In this document: positions 7,363 through 16,692 of the stretch, one piece after another
Layout: each line of letters opens with the position of its first letter
How positions within the stretch are numbered: the stretch's first letter is position 1
Assembly (NCBI GenBank): GCA_002842345.1
Contig: PHCU01000003.1
Location: 1 to 64,000, forward strand
Direction: 5' to 3'
Length of the DNA stretch: 64,000 bases
DNA from: Betaproteobacteria bacterium HGW-Betaproteobacteria-12
GTDB lineage: Bacteria > Pseudomonadota > Gammaproteobacteria > Burkholderiales > Rhodocyclaceae
Made by a program: the position numbers and the translations under genes
The notes under the pieces: model-generated
The model's database searches: none
Seen by the model: the letters and a program-made list of their open reading frames with translations, nothing else
Told to the model about the DNA's origin: nothing

Positions 7363-9732
7363 ATGAACACAAGCCCGTCATTGCTCGACGACGACGAATT
7401 GCGGCGCATGGACGCCTGGTGGCGTGCCGCCAACTACCTGTCGGTCGGCCAGATCTACCTGCTCGACAATCCGCTGCTCAAGCAGCCACTGCAACTGGCC
7501 CACATCAAGCCGCGCCTGCTCGGCCACTGGGGGACGACGCCGGGCCTCAACTTCATCTACGTACACATGAATCGCGTCATCAAGGCGCGCGACCTGAGCA
7601 TGATCTACCTCGCCGGCCCCGGCCACGGCGGCCCGGCGGTGGTCGCCAACACCTGGCTGGAAGGCAGCTACAGCGAGCTGTATCCCGACATTTCACAGGA
7701 CGAGGAAGGCATGCGCCGGCTGTTCCGGCAGTTCTCCTTCCCCGGCGGCATTCCCAGCCACGCAGCGCCGGAAACGCCGGGCTCGATCCACGAAGGCGGC
7801 GAACTCGGCTATGCGCTGCTGCATGCTTTCGGCGCGGTCTTCGACAACCCCGAGCTGATCGCCTGTTGCGTCGTCGGCGATGGCGAGGCGGAAACCGGGC
7901 CGCTGGCCACCTCCTGGCATGCCAACAAGTTCCTCAATCCGCGCACCGATGGCGCGGTGCTGCCGATCCTGCATCTCAACGGCTACAAGATCGCCAACCC
8001 GGCGATCCTGGCCCGCATCAGCCACAGCGAGCTCGAATGCCTGTTCGTCGGCTACGGCTACAAGCCGATTTTCGTCGAAGGCGACGAACCGGAAAAAATG
8101 CATCAACTGATGGCGGCGGCGCTCGATACCGCGCTCGACGACATCCGCGCCATCCAGCAGCAGGCCCGGCAGGGCGGGGCGGTGCTGCGGCCGCGCTGGC
8201 CGATGATCATCCTGCGTTCGCCCAAGGGCTGGACTGGGCCGAAGGAAGTCGACGGCAAGAAAAGCGAAGGCAACTGGCGCTCGCATCAGGTGCCGTTCAG
8301 CGACATGAGCCAGCCGGCGCACGTGCATTTGCTGGAAGACTGGATGCAATCCTATTTCCCGCGCGAACTGTTCGATCCCGAAGGCTGGCTGAAGCCGGAA
8401 ATCGCCGCCCTGGCGCCGCAGGGGGCACGACGGATGGGGGCCAATCCGCACGCCAACGGCGGCATCCTGCTGCACGACCTGCGGCTGCCGGACTTCCGCG
8501 ATTACGCCGTGGCGATTCCGGCGCCGGGCGCCGTCCGGGCGGAATCGACGCGGGCCATGGGAGAATTCCTGCGCGACGTGATGATCCGCAATCCGCACAA
8601 TTTCCGCGTCTTCGGGCCGGACGAAACGGCCTCCAACCGCCTCGGGGCGCTGTTCGACGCCACCAACCGCAGCTGGATGGCCGAGCTGCACGCCGATGAC
8701 GACCATCTCGCTGTCGATGGCCGGGTCATGGAAATTCTCTCCGAACACGCCTGCGAAGGTTGGCTCGAAGGTTACCTGCTGACCGGCCGGCACGGCCTGT
8801 TCTCGTGCTACGAGGCCTTCATCCACATCATCGACTCGATGTTCAACCAGCACGCCAAGTGGCTCAAGGTCTGCAACGAGATTCCCTGGCGCCGGCCGAT
8901 CGCCTCGCTCAACATCCTGCTCACCTCGCACGTCTGGCGTCAGGACCACAACGGCTTCTCGCACCAGGATCCGGGCTTCATCGACCACGTGGTGAACAAG
9001 AAGGCCGACATCATCCGCGTCTATCTGCCGCCGGATGCCAACACGCTGCTCTACGTCACCGACGAATGCCTGAAGAGCCGCAACCTGGTCAATGTCATCG
9101 TCGCCGGCAAGCAGCTGGAGCGGCAGTGGCTGGACATGGATGCGGCGATCAACCACGCCAGCGCCGGCATCGGCATGTGGGAATGGGCCTGCAGCGACCA
9201 GGAGGGCGAGCCGGACATCGTGCTGGCGGCGGCCGGCGACGTGCCGACGCTGGAGATGCTGGCGGCCATCGACATCCTGCGCCAGCTGGCGCCGACGCTG
9301 AAGATCCGCTTCATCAACGTCGTCAATCTGATGACCCTGCAGCCGCCGGAGGAGCATCCGCATGGCTTGCCGGAGAGCGAGTTCATCTCGCTGTTCCGCG
9401 CCGACACGCCGATCCTCTTCGCCTATCACGGCTATCCCTGGTTGATTCACCGCCTGACCTACCGGCGCAGCAATCACCGCAACCTGCACGTGCGCGGCTA
9501 CAAGGAGGAGGGGACGACGACAACGCCCTTCGACATGGTGGTGCTGAATCATCTCGACCGCTTCAATCTGGTCATGGATGTCGCCAAGCAGGTGGCGAAA
9601 CTGCAGCCGCAGGCCGCCCACATCCGGCAGCAGATGCGCGACCGGCTGAACCAGCATACCCAGTACATCCACGCGCACGGCGAGGACATGCCGGAAGTCC
9701 GCGACTGGCAGTGGCCGGGAGACAAGGCATGA
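7363..9732 (+). CDS. xfp: Xylulose-5-phosphate/fructose-6-phosphate phosphoketolase
   Basis: A 789-residue thiamine-diphosphate enzyme that splits xylulose 5-phosphate or fructose 6-phosphate with phosphate to give acetyl-phosphate and glyceraldehyde 3-phosphate or erythrose 4-phosphate. Family hallmarks are visible: [24 protein letters not shown] near residue 83, [27 protein letters not shown] near 125, the ThDP motif [22 protein letters not shown] near 173, and [18 protein letters not shown] near 525. Length is as expected. AAGGAGG precedes the ATG. The stop overlaps the transaldolase start (ATGA), indicating an operon that joins a phosphoketolase to the non-oxidative pentose-phosphate branch. 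No acetate kinase or phosphotransacetylase gene is adjacent. Confidence 0.95.
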   Translation: MNTSPSLLDDDELRRMDAWWRAANYLSVGQIYLLDNPLLKQPLQLAHIKPRLLGHWGTTPGLNFIYVHMNRVIKARDLSMIYLAGPGHGGPAVVANTWLEGSYSELYPDISQDEEGMRRLFRQFSFPGGIPSHAAPETPGSIHEGGELGYALLHAFGAVFDNPELIACCVVGDGEAETGPLATSWHANKFLNPRTDGAVLPILHLNGYKIANPAILARISHSELECLFVGYGYKPIFVEGDEPEKMHQLMAAALDTALDDIRAIQQQARQGGAVLRPRWPMIILRSPKGWTGPKEVDGKKSEGNWRSHQVPFSDMSQPAHVHLLEDWMQSYFPRELFDPEGWLKPEIAALAPQGARRMGANPHANGGILLHDLRLPDFRDYAVAIPAPGAVRAESTRAMGEFLRDVMIRNPHNFRVFGPDETASNRLGALFDATNRSWMAELHADDDHLAVDGRVMEILSEHACEGWLEGYLLTGRHGLFSCYEAFIHIIDSMFNQHAKWLKVCNEIPWRRPIASLNILLTSHVWRQDHNGFSHQDPGFIDHVVNKKADIIRVYLPPDANTLLYVTDECLKSRNLVNVIVAGKQLERQWLDMDAAINHASAGIGMWEWACSDQEGEPDIVLAAAGDVPTLEMLAAIDILRQLAPTLKIRFINVVNLMTLQPPEEHPHGLPESEFISLFRADTPILFAYHGYPWLIHRLTYRRSNHRNLHVRGYKEEGTTTTPFDMVVLNHLDRFNLVMDVAKQVAKLQPQAAHIRQQMRDRLNQHTQYIHAHGEDMPEVRDWQWPGDKA

Positions 9733-10820
9733 ACGACAACCCGCTGCTAGAACTGAAGGCGATCGGACAGCATGTCTGGCTCGACAATCTGTCGCGCAAC
9801 CTGCTGCGCGAAGGCGACTTGCAGCGCCTGATCGACGATGACGGGGTGGACGGAGTGACCTCGAATCCGGCCATTTTCGCCAAGGCCATCGCCGGCAGCC
9901 CGCACTACCACGACGACCTGCAGCGCCTGCGACGCCAGCGGCTGAGCCCCGAAGCCTGTTACGAGGCGCTGATCATTGCCGACATCCGCGCCGCTGCCGC
10001 CATGCTGCAGCCGGCCTACGCGGCCAGCAATGGCGAGACCGGTTACGTCAGCCTGGAAGTGTCGCCACATCTGGCGCACGACGTCGCCGGCACCGTCGCC
10101 GCCGCCCAGCGTTTGCACCTGGCTGTCGGTTGCCCCAACCTGCTGATCAAGGTGCCCGGCACGCCGGCCGGCATCGCGGCTTTCGAGCAATTGACCGGCG
10201 CCGGCCTGCGGGTGAACGTGACACTGATTTTTTCCCTCGCCCAGTACGAGGCCGTGGCCCAGGCCTACCTGCGCGGCGCCCGGACCTGGCTGCAGGCCGG
10301 CGGGGCGGCGGGGCAGTTGCGCTCAGTGGCCAGCGTTTTCCTCAGCCGGGTCGATACGCTGGTCGATCAGCGCCTGGCGGCCATCGCCACGCCGCTGGCA
10401 CGCGTGCTCATGGGGCGTAGCGGCGTCGCCCTGGCCAAGTGCTGCTACCACCGCTATCTCGAACTGTTCCACGGCGAGCCGTTCGCCGCCCTGGCCGAGG
10501 CCGGGGTACGGCCGCAAACCCCGCTGTGGGCGAGCACCGGCTGCAAGAATCCGGCTTACAGCGATGTGCTTTACGTCGAAGCGCTGATCGGCCCGCAAAC
10601 CATCAATACCCTGCCGGAGGCCACGCTGGCCGCCTTCCGCGCCCACGGGCAGGCGCTGGACCGGCTGCTCGACGGTGTCGTCAAGGCGCATGGCCACATC
10701 GTCGCGCTGGCCGGGCAGGGCATCGACCTCGATGCCGTCGGCGAAGAATTGCAGGCGGACGGCCTGCAGCTGTTCGCCGAGGCCCACGACCAGCTGCTGG
10801 CTGCCCTGACGGCGCCTTGA
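9729..10820 (+). CDS. tal: Transaldolase
   Basis: A 363-residue transaldolase of the longer Mycobacterium/cyanobacteria-like type. The N-terminal [37 protein letters not shown] and the Schiff-base lysine motif [11 protein letters not shown] are clear. [30 protein letters not shown] marks the C-terminal part. The enzyme moves dihydroxyacetone units between sedoheptulose 7-phosphate and glyceraldehyde 3-phosphate in the cytoplasm. Its ATG overlaps the xfp stop by 4 nt, so translation is coupled. Together the two enzymes could route sugar phosphates to acetyl-phosphate, bypassing lower glycolysis. Confidence 0.93.
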   Translation: MNDNPLLELKAIGQHVWLDNLSRNLLREGDLQRLIDDDGVDGVTSNPAIFAKAIAGSPHYHDDLQRLRRQRLSPEACYEALIIADIRAAAAMLQPAYAASNGETGYVSLEVSPHLAHDVAGTVAAAQRLHLAVGCPNLLIKVPGTPAGIAAFEQLTGAGLRVNVTLIFSLAQYEAVAQAYLRGARTWLQAGGAAGQLRSVASVFLSRVDTLVDQRLAAIATPLARVLMGRSGVALAKCCYHRYLELFHGEPFAALAEAGVRPQTPLWASTGCKNPAYSDVLYVEALIGPQTINTLPEATLAAFRAHGQALDRLLDGVVKAHGHIVALAGQGIDLDAVGEELQADGLQLFAEAHDQLLAALTAP

Positions 10821-10856
10821 GCTCGGGCCGCCGGCTGCGGCAGCGCAAGGTCTGGC

Positions 10857-10872
10857 TTCCCGAATCCGGGAA
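10857..10872. repeat. TTCCCG-N4-CGGGAA palindrome (copy 1)
   Basis: The sequence TTCCCGAATCCGGGAA lies between the convergent tal and DUF1328 genes; with flanking C and G the stem is 7 bp. It could be the stem of a bidirectional terminator, although no T-run follows directly. Related palindromes occur at 34595 and 60992, and a variant at 44333. Confidence 0.5.
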
Positions 10873-10899
10873 GCGGCCTGCGGCTTTTCTCTGTTGATC

Positions 10900-11064
10900 T
10901 TAGCGGCGGCGCAGCAGACCCATGAACAGTGAGCCGATAAACAGCAGGATGAAAATGAAGAAGAGGATCCGGGCGATCTCGACGGCGCCGGCGGCAATGC
11001 CGGTAAAGCCGAAGAGGGCGGCGATCAGCGCGACAACGAGAAATACGACGGTGTAGTGCAGCAT
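10900..11064 (-). CDS. DUF1328 family small membrane protein (YtjA-like)
   Basis: A 54-residue inner-membrane protein with two hydrophobic helices (about residues 3-25 and 29-48) separated by [13 protein letters not shown], the signature of DUF1328. The start at MLHYTVVF (11064) is preceded by AAAGGAAAAG. The C-terminus is basic (LLRRR). It is downstream of the DUF3309 gene on the same strand (48 bp gap) and probably cotranscribed. The family is linked to stress responses in proteobacteria but no molecular activity is known. Confidence 0.85.
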   Translation of the reverse strand: MLHYTVVFLVVALIAALFGFTGIAAGAVEIARILFFIFILLFIGSLFMGLLRRR

Positions 11065-11112
11065 GGCTTTTCCTTTACTGGTTCCCCGGCCCGCCAAGGA
11101 GCCGGGGCGGGG

Positions 11113-11271
11113 TCAGATCTTGCCGAGCAGGAACAGCACCAGCAGGACGACCAGCACCAGGCCGAGGCCGCCGCTGGGTCCGTAGCCCCAGCTACGGCTG
11201 TGCGGCCAGCTGGGAATGGCACCGACCAGCATCAGGATGACGACGATCAGCAGTATGGTTCCTAATGACAT
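11113..11271 (-). CDS. DUF3309 family small membrane protein
   Basis: A 52-residue protein that starts MSLGTILLIVVILMLVGAIPSWPHSRSWGYGPSGGLG and ends in a second hydrophobic helix with LFLLGKI. This two-helix layout with the IPxWPHSRxWGYxPSGG linker is diagnostic for DUF3309. The ATG at 11271 follows AAGGAGAACTG. It faces the DUF883 gene across a dyad operator candidate at 11360. Its role is unknown. Confidence 0.85.
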   Translation of the reverse strand: MSLGTILLIVVILMLVGAIPSWPHSRSWGYGPSGGLGLVLVVLLVLFLLGKI

Positions 11272-11359
11272 TTCAGTTCTCCTTGCCTTGAGGGGGGCCG
11301 GAGGGCGTTGCTGATCGCCCTTCCGCCGCATGCTTGCAGCCTACGTGATGAGCATTCGG

Positions 11360-11383
11360 TGTCTGTTCGCCAGCACACAGACA
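11360..11383. promoter_or_regulatory. 24-bp dyad operator candidate, best copy (motif copy 5)
   Basis: Left half TGTCTGTTCGCC and right half AGCACACAGACA form a nearly perfect inverted repeat. It lies between the divergent DUF3309 (minus) and DUF883 (plus) genes, about 90-100 bp from each start. LexA is unlikely because the CTG and CAG arms are 12 bp apart rather than 10. Confidence 0.55.
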
Positions 11384-11486
11384 TCATGCCGGTCGCGGCC
11401 GAGCATTGGCGCCAGCGGCGGGCCATGGCCGGCCGCCGTCCCGCCGCCGGCAGTCGCCAGCGGCTGCAATGCCCCAAGGAGCCGCA

Positions 11487-11819
11487 ATGAATAACGCTAC
11501 GAATCCCCCCATCGGCAGCATCGAAAGCAGCCGTCAGGCCCTCGTCCAGGATCTGAAGAACGTCGTCGCCGATGGCGGCGCGATGCTGAGCAATGCCGCG
11601 CAGGCCTCGGTCGATGAAATGGCGCTGGCTCGCTCGCGCCTGGAGGCCAGCCTGAACCAGACGAAGACGCGTCTACTCGACGCCAGCCAGGCAGTGGGTG
11701 TCCAGGTCTGCCATGCCGCCGACGCAACCGGCGCCTATGTCCGCGACAACCCGTGGAAGATGCTCGGGCTCGCGGCCGCCGCCGGGCTGCTGATCGGTGC
11801 CGCGCTGAAGCGTCCGTGA
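11487..11819 (+). CDS. DUF883 family protein (ElaB/YqjD-like)
   Basis: A 110-residue protein with a soluble helical part and a C-terminal transmembrane anchor (DNPWKMLGLAAAAGLLIGAALKRP). The conserved VRDNPW before the helix, the length and the coiled-coil-like middle region match DUF883, whose E. coli members ElaB and YqjD are tail-anchored inner-membrane proteins that associate with ribosomes in stationary phase. The ATG at 11487 has AAGGAG upstream. It lies 140 bp before the CsbD gene. Ribosome binding here is an inference from the family. Confidence 0.85.
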   Translation: MNNATNPPIGSIESSRQALVQDLKNVVADGGAMLSNAAQASVDEMALARSRLEASLNQTKTRLLDASQAVGVQVCHAADATGAYVRDNPWKMLGLAAAAGLLIGAALKRP

Positions 11820-11841
11820 TGCTGCGGCGCGTCGCCGATGG

Positions 11842-11865
11842 CATAAGTGCGGCGGCGAACAGAGT
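11842..11865. promoter_or_regulatory. Dyad operator candidate (motif copy 6)
   Basis: Halves CATAAGTGCGGC and GGCGAACAGAGT. The right half fits the recurrent motif; the left is partial. It is located about 95 bp before the CsbD start at 11959. Confidence 0.4.
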
Positions 11866-11958
11866 CGCCCGGTGCTGTGGTGCAGGATGCATCCGGCATT
11901 GATGGAAATGCCCGACCGGCCAGCCGGCCCGTCGGTATGGCAAGTGAAGGAGTCGAAC

Positions 11959-12174
11959 ATGAATTGGGATATCGTCGAAGGCAACTGGAAGCAATTCAAG
12001 GGCAAGGTCAAGACGCAATGGGGCAAGCTCTCCGATGATCACCTCGACGTGATCGCCGGCAAGCGCGACCAGTTGGCCGGCCGCCTGCAGGAAAGCTACG
12101 GCATCACCAAGGACGAGGCGGAGAAGCAGATCAAGCGCTTCGAGGATGCCAACAAGGATTTTCGTCCGTCCTGA
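11959..12174 (+). CDS. CsbD family stress protein
   Basis: A 71-residue hydrophilic protein that begins MNWDIVEGNWKQFKGKVKTQWGKLSDDHLDVIAGKRDQLAGRLQESYGITKDEAEKQI, the full CsbD signature (YjbJ in E. coli). CsbD proteins are abundant general-stress proteins of unknown biochemical activity. The ATG at 11959 follows GAAGGAG. A copy of the shared dyad lies upstream, consistent with coordinated control with the DUF883, DUF3309 and BON genes. Confidence 0.92.
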   Translation: MNWDIVEGNWKQFKGKVKTQWGKLSDDHLDVIAGKRDQLAGRLQESYGITKDEAEKQIKRFEDANKDFRPS

Positions 12175-12247
12175 TCGGCAGCGCCGCGCCGGGGCCAGCG
12201 CTCCGCTGGCGGCCGGTCCGCCGCCGGGCCTGGTGCCAGGCGGCGCC

Positions 12248-12436
12248 ATGAAAAGCCTGCTGCCGGCGGCCGGCGACCTGGCTTCGTATGGCCGGGGCTG
12301 TCCGCTCTGTCATGGCTCGACCAACCGCATCTCGCGCCGTGTCATTGATGTGCTGCTCAGTCTCTTCATTCCCGTCCGCCGCTATCGTTGCCGGTCGCTG
12401 ACCTGTACCTGGGAAGGCAATCTGCGCGACCGGTGA
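12248..12436 (+). CDS. Small zinc-ribbon-like protein
   Basis: A 62-residue protein with two cysteine pairs, CPLC near residue 19 and CRSLTC near residue 53, spaced as in a zinc ribbon, and a basic/hydrophobic linker (RRVIDVLLSLFIPVRRYRCRS). The ending CTWEGNL is shared with small hypothetical proteins that I recall from betaproteobacteria. No enzymatic function is apparent. The start was placed at the ATG at 12248, which gives a compact ribbon; the frame extends further upstream without supporting features. It is followed closely by a short ORF and the REC-PAS-GGDEF-EAL gene. Confidence 0.55.
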   Translation: MKSLLPAAGDLASYGRGCPLCHGSTNRISRRVIDVLLSLFIPVRRYRCRSLTCTWEGNLRDR

Positions 12437-12469
12437 ACGGGGTGGTTTCATCGCTGGAAGGAGAAGTCG

Positions 12470-12562
12470 ATGTTCCGTAGCGCTTTTCACGCCCCGGCCT
12501 GGTCCGGGCAGTTCAAGGCCCAGTCGTTCGATGAAACGCCGCTCGCCGGCACTGTCGATTGA
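12470..12562 (+). CDS. Very small ORF (30 aa) with strong ribosome binding site
   Basis: ATG at 12470 preceded by AAGGAG at 6-nt spacing, one of the best Shine-Dalgarno sites in the area. It encodes MFRSAFHAPAWSGQFKAQSF and ten more residues. It ends 8 bp before the ATG of the GGDEF-EAL gene, so it could be a leader peptide or couple translation of the downstream gene. No homology is recognised. Confidence 0.4.
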   Translation: MFRSAFHAPAWSGQFKAQSFDETPLAGTVD

Positions 12563-12570
12563 GTGGCGCC

Positions 12571-15090
12571 ATGAACAGCCCGCTGGAGCGCCCGGCAGCG
12601 ACCCGCGTCATGTTGGTCGAGGATGACGCAGGCGATGCGCAACTGATCCAGGATGCCCTCGCCGGCTCCGTCGGCCATGCCTATCAGGTGATCCGCGTGG
12701 CCGATCTGGCGGCGGCGCTAGCCCATCTGGCCGCTCAGGCGACCGACGTCATCCTGCTCGATCTGAGCCTGCCCGACGCCCAGGGCATCGAAGCCTTCGA
12801 CCAGATACTCGCCGCCGCCCCGCGGGCGCTGATCCTCGTCCTCAGTGGCGCCAGCGACGAGGAACTGGCGCAGCAGGCGATGCAGCGCGGCGCCCACGAC
12901 TTCTTCGCCAAGGGGCATATCGACGCCTACTGGCTGCCGCATGCCCTGCGCTACGTGCTGGAGCGCAAGCGCAGCCAGGATGCGCTGCGCGACAGCGAAG
13001 CGCGTTTTCGCGCCATGAGCGACGCCTCGCCGCTGGGTATTTTCGTTTCCGACGCCGCCGGCGATTGCGTCTATACCAATGCTGCCTATCACCAGATCTC
13101 CGGCCTCGATTTCGCCCAGGCGCTGGGCACCAGCTGGAGCATGGCGGTCCATCCCGACGACCGGCAGCGCATCGTCGTCGCCTGGCGCGCTGCGGTCGCC
13201 AGCGACGAGCCGTTTCAGGCCGAGGTGCGCTTTCTCCGCCGCGACGGCAGTACCGTGTGGACCCGCCTCAACGCCGCGCCGATGCTTGACGGCTTGCCGG
13301 GGCGCGGGCGGGTGCAGATCGTCGAGGATATTTCCCAGCGCAAGGCGGATGACGCGGTCCTGCAACGCGCCCAGGAGGAACTGTTCGCCGAACAGGAGCG
13401 CGCCCAGGTGACGCTCAATTCGATCGGCGACGCGGTGCTGAGCACCGATGCGGCCGGCAACGTCACCTATCTCAACCAGGTGGCCGAAACGATGACCGGC
13501 TGGTCAACCGAGTCAGCGCTCGGCCAGCCGCTGACCGAGGTTTTCCGGATCATCGACGGGGCCAGCCGGGAGCCGGTGAGCAATCCCGGAGAGCAGGCGA
13601 TCGCCGAGAACCGGATCGTCGGCCTCGCCGCCGACAGCATCCTGATTCGCCGCGATGGCACGGAATCGGCCATCGAGGATTCCTCGGCGCCAATCCACGA
13701 CCGCAACGGCCAGGTCACCGGCGCCGTGATCGTCTTCCACGATGTCAGCGAATCGCGCGCCATGGCGCAGAAGATGTCCCATCTGGCGCAGCACGATTTC
13801 CTCACCGGGCTGCCCAACCGCGTCCTGCTGACCGAGCGCTTCGAGCGCGCCATCGGCCAGGCGCGGCGGCACCACAAGCAGGTCGCCATGCTGTTTCTCG
13901 ACCTCGACTATTTCAAGAACATCAACGATTCGCTCGGCCACGTCATCGGCGACCAGTTGCTGCAGTCGGTGGCGGCCCGCCTCGTGGCCTGTGTGCGCTC
14001 GACCGATACCGTCTGCCGCCAGGGGGGCGACGAGTTCGTCATCCTGCTGGCCGAGATCGAACACCATCACGATGCCTCGCAGGTGGCCGACAAGCTGCTG
14101 GCGTCGCTGATCCAGCCGCACCTCATCGAGGGCAACGAACTGCATGTGACGCTGAGCATCGGCATCAGCATCTTTCCCGACGACGGCGATGGCGCCGAGA
14201 CGCTGATGCAGAACGCCGACACCGCGATGTATTACGCCAAGGCCAGCGGTCGCAACAATTACCAGTTCTTCAAGGGGGAAATGAACATCCGGGCCGTGCA
14301 GCGCCTGTTCGTCGAGAACAACCTGCGCCGGGCCCTCAAACAGGAAGAGTTCGAACTGCATTACCAGCCGATGGTGGCCATCGCCAACGGCCGGATCAGC
14401 CGGGTCGAGGCCCTGTTGCGCTGGCGTGACCCGCATCTCGGCATGGTCTATCCCGGACAGTTCGTGCCGATCGCCGAAGAATGCGGGCTGATCGTGCCGA
14501 TCGGCCGCTGGGTGCTGCGCGAGGCCTGTCGCCAGCTGGTCGCCTGGATCGATGCCGGCCTGCCGGCCCTGCCGGTCTCGGTGAATATTTCAGCGGTCGA
14601 GTTCCGCCATCGCAATTTCGTCGACGGGGTGGCCGGCATTCTCGAGGAAACCGGCCTGCCGCCCGCGCTCCTCGAACTGGAGCTGACCGAGAGCATCCTG
14701 ATGCACGAAGTCGAGGCCTCGGCGCGGGTTCTCGAAAAGCTCAAGGCGATGGGCGTCCAGCTGGCCATCGACGATTTCGGCACCGGCTATTCGAGCCTCA
14801 GCTATCTCAACCGCTTCCCCATCGATACGCTGAAGATCGACCAGAGCTTCGTCCGCGACATGGCGACCAACCGCGACGATGCGGCGATCGTCGGCGCCGT
14901 CATCGACATGGGCCGCAACCTGCGCCAGCGGGTGGTCGCCGAAGGGGTGGAGACGCGCGAGCAACTGGCCCTGCTGTGTCGGCAGGAGTGCGAAGAAGGG
15001 CAGGGCTTCCTCTTCAGCTATCCGCTGCCGCCGGCGGAATTCGCCCTGTTGCTGGCGGCCCGGAAGGACATCCCCGCCTGCTGCAACTGA
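12571..15090 (+). CDS. Response regulator with PAS-PAS-GGDEF-EAL (c-di-GMP turnover)
   Basis: An 839-residue cytoplasmic protein with no transmembrane segment. Order: receiver domain (about 10-125, acidic VEDD and phospho-acceptor in LLDLSLPD), PAS (140-265), PAS (275-395), GGDEF (405-565) and EAL (580-830). The cyclase motif is an intact GGDEF with a complete inhibitory RxxD (RSTD) five residues upstream. The phosphodiesterase domain keeps EALLRW, ELTES and DDFGTGYSSL, so both activities are possible. The receiver implies control by an unlinked histidine kinase. The ATG at 12571 was chosen; a TTG 12 nt earlier is possible. Confidence 0.92.
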   Translation: MNSPLERPAATRVMLVEDDAGDAQLIQDALAGSVGHAYQVIRVADLAAALAHLAAQATDVILLDLSLPDAQGIEAFDQILAAAPRALILVLSGASDEELAQQAMQRGAHDFFAKGHIDAYWLPHALRYVLERKRSQDALRDSEARFRAMSDASPLGIFVSDAAGDCVYTNAAYHQISGLDFAQALGTSWSMAVHPDDRQRIVVAWRAAVASDEPFQAEVRFLRRDGSTVWTRLNAAPMLDGLPGRGRVQIVEDISQRKADDAVLQRAQEELFAEQERAQVTLNSIGDAVLSTDAAGNVTYLNQVAETMTGWSTESALGQPLTEVFRIIDGASREPVSNPGEQAIAENRIVGLAADSILIRRDGTESAIEDSSAPIHDRNGQVTGAVIVFHDVSESRAMAQKMSHLAQHDFLTGLPNRVLLTERFERAIGQARRHHKQVAMLFLDLDYFKNINDSLGHVIGDQLLQSVAARLVACVRSTDTVCRQGGDEFVILLAEIEHHHDASQVADKLLASLIQPHLIEGNELHVTLSIGISIFPDDGDGAETLMQNADTAMYYAKASGRNNYQFFKGEMNIRAVQRLFVENNLRRALKQEEFELHYQPMVAIANGRISRVEALLRWRDPHLGMVYPGQFVPIAEECGLIVPIGRWVLREACRQLVAWIDAGLPALPVSVNISAVEFRHRNFVDGVAGILEETGLPPALLELELTESILMHEVEASARVLEKLKAMGVQLAIDDFGTGYSSLSYLNRFPIDTLKIDQSFVRDMATNRDDAAIVGAVIDMGRNLRQRVVAEGVETREQLALLCRQECEEGQGFLFSYPLPPAEFALLLAARKDIPACCN

Positions 15091-15101
15091 GCCGGGTACG
15101 C

Positions 15102-15125
15102 TCTATGTGCGCCAGCGAACCGAGG
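15102..15125. promoter_or_regulatory. 24-bp dyad operator candidate (motif copy 7)
   Basis: Halves TCTATGTGCGCC and AGCGAACCGAGG, the same central GCGCCAGCGAAC seen elsewhere in the first 15 kb. It lies about 105 bp before the BON lipoprotein start. Confidence 0.5.
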
Positions 15126-15229
15126 GGGCGGGCGGCAATCCTTATGCTGTTTGTGAGGTGTCGCCGCGGTCCGCCGGGCCGATGCCGGAGGCAGGAACGC
15201 CTGCTTCGCTCAACTCGGGAGTTATACCC

Positions 15230-15544
15230 ATGAAATCAGCCAGCAAATATCTGTCTGCCGCCATTCTCGCCGTTACTCTGGTCGCGGCTGCCGGTTGCGC
15301 CTCCACCAGCAAGCAGGAAGGCACCGGCGAATACATCGACGACAGCGTCATCACCTCCAAGGTGAAGGCGGCCATCCTCGGCGACGCCACCCTGAAGGTC
15401 GTGGAAATCAATGTCGAGACCTACAAGGGCATCGTCCAGCTGAGCGGTTTCGTCAGTTCGCAGGCGGCTGCCGATCGGGCCGTCGCACTCGCCCGCGGCG
15501 TGCGCGGCGTCAGTTCCGTCAAGAACGACATGCGCGTCAAGTAA
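15230..15544 (+). CDS. BON domain lipoprotein (OsmY-like)
   Basis: A 104-residue lipoprotein with lipobox AAAGC (Cys23) and a single BON domain: IDDSVITSKVKAAILGDATLKVVEINVETYKGIVQLSGFVSSQAAADRAVALARGVRGVSSVKNDMRVK. BON domains bind membranes and occur in osmotic-stress proteins such as OsmY. The protein should be periplasmic and lipid-anchored. A copy of the shared dyad is upstream. A GC-rich 8-bp stem follows the stop near 15548-15576 and may act as a transcription stop, though no T-run is present. Confidence 0.88.
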   Translation: MKSASKYLSAAILAVTLVAAAGCASTSKQEGTGEYIDDSVITSKVKAAILGDATLKVVEINVETYKGIVQLSGFVSSQAAADRAVALARGVRGVSSVKNDMRVK

Positions 15545-15654
15545 GGCGCAGCAGGGGCCGTTGCCGGGCCTGCTGCCCGGCCGCGGCGTGCGCGGAACGC
15601 GGACGCCTTTCGCCGCGTCCGCTCGACGAATCCATGGGCGAAAGGTGAGCGTAA

Positions 15655-16692
15655 TTGCGTTTTGCAAACTTCTTCCGGGCCGCGCTGCGTCTCTGGCTCG
15701 CCCGCCTGTGCCCGCGTTGCCCGGCCTGCCCGCCGGCTGACGCCGAGGCGCCGCTGCGCGCCGAGCTGTACAGCGCCGACCAGATGGCGCAGCACGGTCA
15801 GGCGCTGGCCGTCGGCCACCGTCTGGCGACCGGCCCGGCACCGGACCTGTTGCTGGCGCGCCTGGCCGATAACGAAAGCATCCTGGTCGGGGTCTGCCGG
15901 CAGCTGACCGCGGCGGTGACCGACAATCGCCGGATCACCCCGGCCGGCGAGTGGCTGCTCGACAATTTCTACCTGATCGAGGAGCAGATCCGCACCGCCA
16001 AGCGGCACCTGCCCAAGGGCTACAGCCGCCAGCTGCCACGCCTGGCCAGCGGCCAGTCGGCCGGCCGGCCACGGGTTTACGACATCGCCCTGGAAGCCGT
16101 CGCGCACGGCGATGGTCGGGTCGACGGCGAGACCCTGCTGCGCTTCGTCGCCGCCTATCAGACGCGCGCCGATCTCAAGCTGGGCGAGCTGTGGGCCATC
16201 CCGATCATGCTGCGCCTGGCGGTGATCGAGAATCTCCGCCGGGTCGGCGTCAGCATCTCCACCGGCTGGGAGGAGCGCAGCCAGGCTGCGGCCTGGGCCG
16301 ACCAGATGGTCGAGGCGGCGGAGCGGGAGCCGAAAAACCTGATCCTGATCATCGCCGACATGGCGCGCTCGAAGCCGCCGATGAGCAGCGCCTTCGTCGC
16401 CGAACTGGCGCGCCGGCTGCAGGGCCGCGGCCCGGCCCTGGCCTTGCCGCTGACCTGGATCGAGCAATGGCTGGCCGAATCAGGCTTGAACACCGCCCAG
16501 CTGGTGCAGGCGGAAAACCAGCTGCAGGCCGCCAACCAGGTGTCGATCAGCAACAGCATCGGCAGCCTGCGGGTGCTCGGGGCGATGGACTGGCAGGAAT
16601 TCGTCGAGACGCTCAGCGTCGTCGACCAGGCCTTGCGCGCCGACCCGGCCGGCGTCTATGGCGGCATGGATTTCGCCACGCGCGACCGCGGT
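15655..16692 (+). pseudogene. ndvB: Cyclic beta-1,2-glucan synthase, N-terminal fragment upstream of a frameshift
   Basis: The first ~345 residues of an NdvB-type protein in frame 1, starting at a TTG with AAAGGTGAG upstream and an in-frame stop just before it. The conserved N-terminal region is intact up to [16 protein letters not shown], where NdvB proteins normally continue with about 30 more residues before a conserved AHVGYYLI segment. Here that bridge is missing and the reading continues in frame 2 ([12 protein letters not shown]) from about 16,690. Frame 1 stays open to 18,900 but encodes arginine/proline-rich nonsense. The data fit a small deletion with a frame change; an assembly error in this GC-rich stretch is the alternative. 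Confidence 0.7.

Noticed and set aside
11360..11383. LexA (SOS) box
   Set aside because: The CTG and CAG arms are separated by 12 nt instead of 10, and the downstream genes are not SOS genes.
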